Assembly: GCF_902806685.2 (NCBI RefSeq)
Contig: NC_048554.1
Span: 744,001-808,000 of the forward strand
Origin: Maniola hyperantus
Taxonomy: Eukaryota; Arthropoda; Insecta; Lepidoptera; Nymphalidae
Direction of reading: 5' to 3'
DNA length: 64,000 bases
This document shows, one piece after another, positions 45,601 to 57,600 of the stretch. How positions within the stretch are numbered: position 1 is the first letter of the stretch; every line of letters starts with the position of its first letter. Below the pieces are notes generated by a model, which saw only the letters and a list, made by a program, of their open reading frames with translations, did no database searches and was not told where the DNA came from. The translations under genes and the position numbers were made by a program.

Positions 45601-48600
45601 GAAATAAAAAGTAGTCTGTGTCACTCTCCAGGTCTTTAACTATTATACCCATGCAAAAAATCACGTCAATTAGTTGCTCCGTTACAACGTGATTGAAGGA
45701 TAAACCAACAAACAAACACACTTTCGCATTTATAATATGGATATAGTGATAGTTCGTGTTCGGGTGTGACCTTTCAGAAGACTATTTTACAAACTTTCGG
45801 TGGTTTAACTGATAAATAAACCAATTGTTATCTAAATTTCTATGATCTAGATGAATGATATTTAAGTCTGTGTTAAATTTAAAAGCTTGAACTCAGAGTG
45901 TTCGGTTATACGGTTTTATCAAGTAAAAAAAAAAAGTTTGAGAGTCTGTGGCCTGTGGTCTCACTTTGATTTTTGTGATTTGTCAAAAATTATAACCTTT
46001 TACATGAATCTAGAATAAGCTTTGGAATATACTTTCGTACCTTTTTATTGTACCTACAAGTTGTCTTATTCAAATAAACAGTTCGGCTTAAATAAACAGT
46101 TGCGTAAATAAGCCGGAAACAATCCAAATGTTAGTGTCTATCATAAAACGATAAGTAGACGGCTAATGAGTGTAATATGTGTCTGCATGATAATCAGCGA
46201 TCTGCTATTTCAATACTCGTAACTCATAGTTGGCTAACGACTGTGTTTTGTTGTAAAGTGAAAGTCCGAGTGAATATTTTTAACTCGCATTACCACCCTA
46301 TAGATTTTCTTGACAGACACGACGGACAGACGAAAAGACAGGCAGACAGACAAAAATTTTAGAAAGGTGTGATTAAGTTGTGGTACAGTTCAAATAGCCA
46401 TAATCTAAATATACAAAAGGTGACTGACTGACTGACTGACTGACTGACTGATCTATCAACGCGCAGCTATAACTATTGGACGGATCGGGCTGAAATTTGG
46501 CATGCAGATAGCTACGTAGGCATCCGATAAGAAAGGGTTTTTGAAAATTTAACCGCTAAGGAGGTGAAATAGGGGATTGAAATTGGTGTAGTCCGCGCGG
46601 ACTATTATAATATATTTTCATATTGTAATAATATTGTAGTAATTAACCAGGCGTGGTTACTATATTTATGGGTTAATTTCAAAGTATATTTTTTTATTGT
46701 ATTTCATATTGTTCTATATTTCCTCGTCAGAAGAACAAACCAGTGTATTGACAGTTTAAAAACAAATGTTGTCTATGGTTCATAAACTCCGTGTCGGCAA
46801 TAACGCAGAGCCAATGTCCAATACGTGAAAAAAAAACGTAACAACACAGAGACCGGTCGAAGTATCCGAACTAGTTTTTTAATGATCCCGGTTCTCTCGA
46901 TATGGTGTTGGTTGCGCCTAGATGACAGATGGATAAGGGTATCGAATAAATTATAGTTCGAAGTTGAGGAATACACCTAGAGTGAGGCATAAAATGTTGG
47001 TTAATGCAACCAGGAGCCGATTTAATGTGTGCCTTCGATACATTGAATACTTTCAAGGCAAGAGTGAATAGGCATCTTCTAGGCAAGAGCGCTACGAACC
47101 TAGAGTTAGGGCCGGTTGTTTCAACAAATTTTGACGGACACGTAACCTTTAAATATGGCGCTAACGAACGTAAGTAAAGAAAAAGCGTTGATTCAGCATC
47201 TATTAGCGCTAACGTTCGTTAAAAAGTTACGTTTACGTTAACCAGTGCTGACACCATTGGTGATCGTCAAATCAGTTCGTAACTTCATACTTCCGACAAA
47301 AGGAATATTTTATTTAAAAATTATAATGGAATCAATTTAATTCAATGCTTTTAATGGTAGTTTTTTGAAGATGAAAGAGAATTTGTAAGAAAGAAAAAGT
47401 GTTTAAAATGCGAAGTAGCAATATTAATAACTATGTATATAAGTTAATATACTTTCAAAATGAAATAAAAAAAGGATACGGAGAAGTAAGTTAATTTTTA
47501 GGGTTAGTTTCGCAACCAAAATAACAATGACGAACAGTTTTTTGTACACTGAAGCAACGCATATAAATTAACAGATGTTAAAGTTCGTCTACGTCTGTTA
47601 AATTTTAACGAACGTATCTTACGAAGACCAATGGTTTGAAACAACCGGCCCTTAGACGTAATCATTGCTTTGTTTGTTGTGGGATCTTCTCAGATCTGGG
47701 CGCGTTTGGAACCCTCGTAGCTTTAGTTTTTAAGTTCGCGTAAAAATTATCACTACTATATCATACGCAGAAGCTCACCAACATCGACTTCGCCATCATG
47801 TTAATTTGGAGGCTGTGAAGCTTCTAGATAACATGGATATCAAAAGGAGGCTCAAAAGAACCAAGCCGTTCGAATTAGTGTTAAAAAGTACATAAGTGCA
47901 GCGTTTGTGTAATAGTGCTTGTGCTACTTTATTTTTCTAGGTCACAAGAACATAGTGAACTGTAAGTACGTGTTAGAATAAACTAAGGACAGTTATTGGA
48001 CTGTAAATTAGATTTAAAAATTAATCATAAGTAGAAGTTTAAGCTAGAATAATATTACTTATTAGCCCATAGGCTAGATGGTAGTAGTAATAAAGCTGCC
48101 ATTTTATAATGGTGCTTTATGGTAGGAAAAAAAAATCATCTTACAAATGCAACTGACTTTCAAAAAGTGTAATTTATTACCTATTTTGAATAAACCATTT
48201 GATTTGATTTGATTTGTTTCTCAATCTCAGGCATGATTGTCGTCAAGCGCAAGCCTATCTCACAATATAAAACCGGCCAAGTGCGAGTCAGGCTCGCGCA
48301 ACGATGGTTCCGTACTGCAGTCGTATTTTTTTCGACCTTTTTACGATAAAACTAATGCATATAAAAATAAATAAAAATCTGCTTTACAATGTATCGGTAA
48401 AGCTCTTTCACAATACCCCACTTGGTATAGTAATCTTACTTTAAAAGTTGAAAATTAAATTGTGGTCATGGAATAATAATAATTAGTATTTTCAATTTTC
48501 GAAGTAAGATAACTACATCAAGTGGGGTATCATATGAAAGGGCTTTACCTGTGCATTCTAAAACAGATTTTTATGTACCATAGTTTTTGAATTATCATGC

Positions 48601-51600
48601 AAAATGGCGAAAAAATACGACTGTAGTACGGGACCCTCGCTGCGCGAGCCTGACTCGCACTTGGCCGGTTTTTTCAACACAGAAATCACCCGCGAAATGC
48701 GGTCTAAACTCTAAGGCTGATATCCATGTATAGAGCGCACTTTGACTTTGCTCAGACTTAAGCTTGAGGTGAAATAAGACAGATTTATGTGAGAGATATA
48801 GCTCTGTCTCGTTTTAACTCTGTCTTAAGTCTAAGCAAAGTCAGAGTGCGCTCTATAGATCTCTCATCTCACCCTAAGTCCGCGACTCACATTTCATGCT
48901 CAAGTGTACAGTGGGTTTCACCAAACAACATAGAATAATCGTAGATACCTATCTAGTATATGTACCTACGTGGGTAGGTAAGTAGTCTACATAGAAATTG
49001 GAACAGAAGACATGTGTGTTATAGTAATTGATTTGGTCTCGGCCGCTCTAATAAAACCAACTTTTATATTAACCCATAAATATAGTAACCACGCCTGGTT
49101 AATTACTAATCTAACGTTAATCCGAGACATTGGTTTGTTTCAATTCGGATAATAACCATGTGAATGTGTTCCGACCGTTAAAGAAATGAGGTTTCGGTGA
49201 TTTGTTGCTTGTTAACACGTAAAAAATTGTTTGACTACTTATAGGTAGGTATGAGATTAGAAAATTAGTATCCCACTGCGCAGAGATTAGTTTATAAGTA
49301 GGTATGTAGAAGGTAACTATATATAGAGTAGGTACTAGCTTATGCTCGCGACTTCGTCCGCGTGGACTACACAAACTTCAAACCCCTATTTCAGCCCCTT
49401 AGGGGTTGAATTTTCAAAAATCCTTTCTTAGCGGATGCCGACGTCATAATAGCTATCTGCATGCCAAATTTCAGCCTGTTCCGTCCAGTAGTTTGAGCTG
49501 TGCGTTGATAGATCAGTCAGTCAGTCACCTTTTCCTTTTATATAATATTTAGATTATACCCTTTTTTGAAAAGTGTCTTAATTTGATCCTAAAGAGATAA
49601 TAAACTACCAAAAGATTTACAAAAAAATTATTCAATCGATACTATCGATATGTGCAATAATGGATTTCAATTTTCGCTGCAAAAACGCTACCCGCCATCT
49701 TTTTAGGTTCATGAGCTGTCATGACGTCACAAGGATTGGTAGACAACTGTGGTTTCTTAGTGAAATAAATTGCAACTTCAATCCATGTGACGTCACAGTC
49801 GGATTTAACATGGCGGTATATTATTATCATGCGTTTTGAATATTTGTAGAACAGCCCCCCATTCCCCCCCCCCCAACCCCTTCCCCCCGATTGTGTAAGA
49901 AAAACGTATTCAACGTTATCGTAATCGTCAAAAGATTCTGCCCTTTGATTGGTTGATTCGCTGTTTACATTTTTTCACAGCCCCCAGGCTGATAAAAAAG
50001 TGAAATCTTCAAAATAAATTATGAAAATATATTCTATTGCTTATTGATACTTAATATAATCTTGTTTTACTTTTTTTTTCTCGCTCCGTGTAATATACCG
50101 TATACCTACAGCCAAAGACTTCGCTGTCGCGAAACGTACGTAGACACATTTCCGAAAGAGCATGAAAGAAGCATGAAATACTTACTACCTTCTGATACCC
50201 AACTAGCAAAAGCGTTTTCAAGTATTAATTAATTTAAAAAAAAACCTATATCTTTTGTTCATAGATATGAACTGATATTGCAATTTACAACCTATGCCTC
50301 AACAAAAACATAGTCGCTTCTAGACATCTTAATAATATTCTAAAATATAGACTTTATACGTCAATTAAAATTAATTAACTTCATGCAAAATGTTATATTC
50401 TCGCTCTCAATGAGTTGTTTTCAATGAAAACCAACGACCTGTATACACTGCACTAGATGGGACAGTCTAAACTAAATTGAAATGACAGACCTAAATGTAT
50501 TGCTATACTTACCTATCATTTAGCTCCCTGCGGAAAAGGATGACTAGATTTAGACATGTCAATTTAGTAGTTGTGGCATAACAGGATTAGGCACACTGGC
50601 TATTAAGTTTTTTTTTTAAATAAAAATGGCGAGCAAACAAGTAGGCGGGTCGGGTCACCTGATATACTAGCTTAGTACTGTGGACTACCTTAGTATATTT
50701 TATTTAAATTATTCTTATGTTTGTTCCCAACATTCTTCTGTGAGTGTTTATTTATGCACACTAGGCACAATAAAAAGTGACTTCACTACGAAAGTATAAA
50801 AACAAACCCCGCACTAATTCATATACACATTCATATGTTTTTACGATAAAAATAATCACATTACAGGTTCTCAAGGTGCTCACAACTAATTTGAATTGAA
50901 GGTCTTCTAAACCGGCCGCATATCATCAGAATTTTCTGACAGAAATCTTTTTGTCGCATATACTAAGCGAAAAGCTTATGCTAGGAATGAGTACGACAAT
51001 AGTGCAACGGTTGGGATTTGATCCTTGACCTTTCGGAATTCAGTCCGCTCCTTAACCGTTGAGCTATTGAGGCTATATTTCTGATAATTTAGTCTGCGGG
51101 GTCTAGTAAATTTTAGTAAGTAGGTAAGATAATTTTCTGATGATAATTTCTGTCAGAACAGTCTGCTTATGAATCGCAGCTGGCAGCCAATTATGAACTG
51201 AGTTCAGATCCGCCAAAGCAACATTTCTGGTAATGTGTGGGGTTCGAGGACGGTCGTCCAGCGCAGTGAAAGTCAAAACATAGTAACCGCGATTTTAACA
51301 ATTATTGACATACGAAAACAGGCGTCACAAACTCACGGCAGTTAAACACGTAACTTCAAGCAATTAAATTACTTAATGTAATATCTGTCACCGGCTGTAC
51401 TCGCGTATTTACTATTTAGTCGACGTTAGCCCGACTAGTTTCGAACCCATCCGGGGTCCTTTTTCAAGGGAGTCAGTTCGCGCACGCGTCGCGGTTGAGA
51501 CGGCGAGCTGCGCGTGCCGCTGCCCGTAGAGCCCGTTGTGAGGGTGGCTGAGGTGAGTTTAAACGCTACAATACTTAATGTAAATCGCAATATGCTCACT

Positions 51601-54600
51601 TTAAGGTCGCACTATGTGTCATGCGATCATGCGACACTGGTTGCTATCGTGATTGGCGTTACAATCAAACTGGAGACTTAAGCGGTAGAGTATATAATAT
51701 GTTATCTACTATGCAGTACCCACCACGGTAGAGATTACGTCACGCTATAATGGAGCGTACGGAATATTTCTATGCTTTGTCGTTCACTGGTTAAGCGTGC
51801 GTACATTAGACAGGTACGTACATTTGGTCTGGTGGGAGGCTTCGGCCGTGGCTAGTTACAACCCTACCGGTAAAGCCGTGCCGCCAAGCGATTTAGCGTT
51901 CCGGTACGATGCCGTGTAAAAACCAAAGGGGTATGGGTTTAATAAAAACTGCCATACCCCTTCCAGGTTAGCCCGCTATCATCTTAGATTGCATCATCAC
52001 TTACCACCAGGTGAGATTGCAGTCAAGGGCTAACTTGTATCTGAATAAAAAAAAAAAAAAAAAAAAAAAAAAAACAGCTTTCAGTCAGATAATTTCTGAT
52101 AAGTAGTATGCGACCGGCCTTAATGACTCTGTGTAATAAGCTCGTTGGAAGACATTATAAGTGACATTCCATATTTTTTATTCGCACCCTTAATTAACGC
52201 GGCGCGAACTCGTGGTGAGCCGTGTTTTAGCGCGTTAAAAAATGACGTGAACCGTCATTACGGGTTTAATTGACTTTGATGCAGATTAAACATGATCTTT
52301 GAAAGATAAATAAAGATAAAATCTAAAGCTCACTACCTACAGTACCCACTTGATTTCTACACTCTTAAAAATATTATCATACGAGCTAGCTATTTCATCT
52401 GCCCAACGTTGGGCATGGTTTCTCATGGAATCTACACAAAAAATTAATCTTCCGTTTGTTTTAGTTTATTCTAAGTTCTAGACGTTCATCCATGAACGGG
52501 CAAACACATGGACCAACACGGCTATCTCAACAATCATACGTCTAACCGTCAAATGGTTATGATCGGACGTGATCTTAGTCTGAAAATGGTTTTCAATTTT
52601 CTTATCAACTCTATTTCATTCTACAGCTGCCCTGTAAAGTTTATCTCTTTGGCTATACAGGGTGTAACCAGAACGCTAGCAAAAACGAAGACAGGTGATA
52701 GTACTGATGATTACTGATATGATAGGTACCATATGAAAAAACGTGAAAAAATATATATCCTATATTTTGTAAAAGTTCACGATATATTGTAAACTAGCGA
52801 CCCGCCCCGGCTTCGCATGGGTGCAACGTAGATACTAATGTAGTGTCATTGTGGTGTCATTGCCTCGGAAACTCTCAAATGAGGGGATTTTTTTCCGACC
52901 TAATTCACATTATTTCAATTTATCTAGGAATCTCTAATTTTTTGAGAATTAAACTATAGCTATAAACCTTCCTCTTGAATCACTCTATTTATTGGTGAAA
53001 ACCGCATTAAAATCCGTTGCGTAGTTTAAAAGATCTACGCGTTCATACATACATACAGACGCGGGAAGCGACTTTATTTTATACCATGTAGAGATAAAAC
53101 ATCTGACTGACGCTAGAGGTCAACGAACGTTGCCGCGTTGTAGGTGGGGCATAGACCCCAGTTTTGCTTGCTATACATTGCGGGTTTGAAAAATAATACT
53201 GAATCACTAAAACTACAAAATGAGGCAAATCGTTAGTGGTATTGGATTGTATTTAGGTAGTATAACAATACCGATACGTTTCTGCTAGCGTTCTAGTTAC
53301 ACTCAGTATTTTACGAGTGTTATAGATTTCTAACCAGAGGTCATAGAGCTCATTAAAACAAAATAAAGCCTCGGCCGCTACCACATTTATTAGCATGAGA
53401 TAAAAAGATGAATGAATGAATAAAATGAAGCAGGAAGTACCTACGGTGGAGTTGGGAGGCATTCCATTCCTAACAATTCAATAAACAAAACCGGTCAAGT
53501 GCGAGACGGACTCGCACATCCGGAAGTGTTCCGTAGGTACCATCGTACAAGATATACCTACCTACTTAACATATACTTAATCATAAAAAAAATTGCATGG
53601 CGGCCATTTTGGAATTCGCCATTTGTTTTTATTGTTGTCATAGCGGCAATAGAAATACACTCTGCGAAAATTTCAACTCTCTAGTACCTACCTATCACGG
53701 TTCATGAGATAGGTACCTACAGCCCGCTGGCAGACAGACAGACAAACACACAAATGAACATAGACACCCAATCTCATAAGCTCAAAACCCTCTCGTAGCC
53801 TGAAACAGTTTTCATTGTCATTCTACAGCTACCTAGACTATGGCCAAGACCCTTCTCACTCTGAGAGGAGACCCGTGCTCTGTAGTGAACCGGCGATGGG
53901 TTGATAATTATGATGATGATGACAGCTACTATCTACTATCGAAAGGTTCCGTAGCACCGTACAAGATTAGCTGCTACACCGTACAAATAAGCTGTGATAG
54001 CCTAGTGGTTAGGACGTGCGCCTTCTAATCGGAGGTCGGGGGTTTGATCCCGGGCGCGCACCTCTATCTTTCGGAGTTATGTGCGTTTTAAGTAATTTAA
54101 TATCACTTGCTTTGACGGTGAAGGAAAACATCGTGAGGAAACCTGCATGCCTGAGAGTTCTCCATAATGTTCTCAAAGGTGTGTGAAGTCTACAAATCCG
54201 CACATGGCCAGCGTGGTAGACTATGGCCAAAACCCTTCTCACTCTGAGAAGAGACCCGTGCTCTGTAGTTAGCCGGCTATAGGTTGATCATGATGATGAT
54301 GTTGATGAGGGCGACCATTTTGAATTTTTTATTATTTGCTGTTGGGTCAATAGAAATACACACTCTGTGTTTCAACTCTCTACCTAACGTTCATTTCAAC
54401 GATACCACTTGGTACCTATTATCAAAACCAACCGGAAAACATCAGTAGATAAAAAGTAGTAAAATTGCTTGTTTATCTTCGATCTTGTTGTCATGGTGAT
54501 TAAAACATGTAAACATAATAAAAAATTTGTATAGGTATAATAAAAACGTATCTAATCAGATATTATAATGCATAAAAAATGACTCCTCACGCGCACTTTT

Positions 54601-57600
54601 AACTTTATGTGTCGAATTTCATTTTTTTTTGTGAACACAGCATGCATCCAGCCATATCTGGCATACAACATTTTACAATACTATAGGTAATATTTCTATT
54701 ATTACATAAGAATTTAGAAGCTACGGCTTTAGTCCTTATTTTAAAGGTGAACCGTACTTTTGACATGACAGTTGACCCATAATATAGAGTTTAAATCGCG
54801 CGTGAGAAGTCATTTTGTACGGGCTATGTTACAAGTTACAACCATGTTAAAAGTGTGACATTTCGTAACGTTTCCTTCGCTATGTGGTAATTACGCAAGG
54901 TGGTTATAAACTTATACAGATATCTGCTGGTTACGTAATTGTATGTATTGACAAGCGTTTCCAGTTATATCGGGACCATAAAAAGCTAATGACTGGAAAA
55001 ATTTCATTTCATATCCCATTATTTAGTTATTTATTCGCCATATACGTACATGTATCTAATTTTGATGAAACAGTTGGTCGGGAAGTTATTTTTTTCTACA
55101 CATTTTTAGTTTAGAAAGTACATTCCTGCTTACCTTCGTTGAAAGTTATGTAACTTTTAATTGAAAGGTTTCGAGTAGGTGATTTTTTTAAATGAAATAC
55201 ATTACAATCTAAAAAAACCAGCCCAATGCGAGTCAGACTCAAGCACATTTTGCACGATAAATCAAAATCTCTGTTGTAGAATGAACTCTTTTTATGATAC
55301 CTCACTTGGTATAGTAATCTTACTTTGAAAGTTGAATCTACTCCCTACCTAAGTAATTTTTCATGAACACATTTTAATTTTTTTCGTGATTTTTCCCCTT
55401 ACGTCTGCTATAAGACCTACCTACCTGCCAAATTTCATGATTCCAAGTCAACGAGAAGTACCTACCCTGTAGGTTTCTTGACAGACACGACAGACAGACA
55501 GACAACGAAGTGATCCTACAAGGGAGTAGGTACGACAATAGTGCAACGGGCGGGGTTTGAACCGTCGACCTTTCGATTTTCAGTTCACTCCTTTACCGGT
55601 TGAGCTATTGAGGCTTATATACTTCAAGTAACGGAAATGATATTGTTGTTGCAGAATGGCTGCAGCGCCCTGCAGCGCGCGGCGGCCGACGGGCACGTGG
55701 ACGTGGTGCGCGTGCTGCTGGAGCAGGGCGCAGACCCCAATAAGCAGGACCTCGTGGTACGTACGACGCCCTCCCTAACAGCCCTTTCACACGGCGTCCA
55801 GTTTTTTGCAGGATCCCGTTTTCTGCAAGATCTCGTTTGATGGCGAATGTGTGAACGCTAGCATACAAACACATTCGCCATCAAACGGGGTCCTGCAGAA
55901 AACGGGATCTTGCAAAAAACTGGACTGCCGTGTGAAAGGGGCGTTAGGTTGAGCGGATTTTGACTTTGCTCAAACTTAAGACATCGGTAAAAAGAGACAG
56001 CGTTAGCTGCCATAAATCTGTCTCGTGTCTGAGCAAAGTCAGAGTACACTCTCGTAGATCTCAGCCTTAGATTAGGTATATTAATCTAAGCATCCTCCAA
56101 TAACGCAGCCTGGATGGTCTGTGTCTAGACAGAAACGTCTAGACACAGCCATCCTGCGAGGTCACAAGGTCGAGATGGGGGAGCGGTTATATTATTAGTG
56201 GCGTGTGATCTTCTTTTTTCTTTCTTCTCTGTGGGCTGGTTTCCGCACTTAAACGTTTCCGTCTGTTGTGCGTGCATTGCCCCTTCCCGCTGAAGTCTTC
56301 ACTCCAGCCATCCAAGCTCGCTCCAGAACTCGAGTAGACCGTCCAGGTTGCCCAGGGCTTCATGGAGTGAGGCTGGGGATCTCAAGTCGCGCTTACGTTG
56401 TTCTGCCAGTGCTAGTGGCGTGTGATATCACTCAGGTGAACAAAGTGCCAGCGTAGGCAAGCGCAACTGTGATCGCAAAATAGATCGAAATTCGAAAGCA
56501 AATGGCATATATTAGGGTGCAAATGGTCGCCCATAACAGCATGCTCTTCGGAGATATCGCAAGCGGCACTCGGCGTCCCCTACGACCCCGCGCTTGTGTA
56601 CACTGCACATCCTGATTCCTGCACCATAGGCACAGCCGACACTGGTAAGACTAGGTATAAGTGATGCCATCTCATATCCAAAAACAATTAATTTTTTGCT
56701 ATTCCAGCACGGCAACACAGCAGCGCACGAAGCAGCGTGGAAAGGCTACTCGCGCACCGTGGCCACGCTGGCGCGCAGCTGCGACCTGCGCGCGCGCAAC
56801 GCGGCCGGCTTCGCGCCGCTCCACCTGGCGACGCAGAACGGACACAACCAGTCCGCGAGGGAGATACTGCTCGCCGGCGCGCCGCCCGACTTGCAGAACA
56901 ACGTAAGTCGACTTAGGCGCCATCTCCACTCCACGGGCGAAGGAATCGCGCGATAGTCTCGCCGTGTGACAAAATTCGATACAAAGTACAAATTATCGCC
57001 GCGATTCTCTCATCCGTGGAGATGGCGTCTTACATTAAACTTGGATACTTTAAATCCATAGAACTAAGTTCGTACCTAGTGAAGCGACCCTAATGAAGTG
57101 CATCCAAGCGCTGATCAATTTCTTATTAAAAAAATACCTAGGTATGTATCTTACCCAATAAACTATTAACTATTTCGATTAACTAAGTACCCACCTGTTA
57201 ATTAAATCGTAAAGCTTCTTTATTACAGCTATATACAAGCATCCTAACGACCTCTGTCATAAACGTTAAGATAAGAATAATTATTGATGATATAAGATTT
57301 TAGAACATAATAAATGCTCCTTAATAGCCCTTTTAAAAACCAGCGATGGTTGCAATGACACTTGAAGGTATAATATATTTACGTTGAACTTGAAGATGGC
57401 AGAAAAAACACAAGCTGGAAGGGTATTCAAAAGAAGAAAAAGTATACTCAATAATGACTTGTCTATTTCAGTATGGCGATACATCCTTGCATACTGCGGC
57501 GCGCTATGGCCACGCGGGCGTCACGCGGATCCTCATCTCAGCGCAGTGCCGCGTCTCCGAGCAGAACAAGAACGGCGACACCGCACTCCACATAGCGGCC

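Noticed and set aside
51480..51560. Missing ankyrin exon in the GC-rich stretch
   Set aside because: No frame gives an ankyrin-like G-TPLH-A pattern; it belongs to a dispersed repeat shared with 18212-18310.
55605..55874. Minus-strand open frame opposite an ankyrin exon
   Set aside because: Arg/Ala/Pro-rich antisense of a GC-rich coding exon; no domain or splice support.
57454..57471. ATG at 57454 as start of an intronless ankyrin gene
   Set aside because: The six codons before TATGGCGAT lie in the intron; TTTCAG is a good acceptor and three upstream in-phase ankyrin exons match the family.
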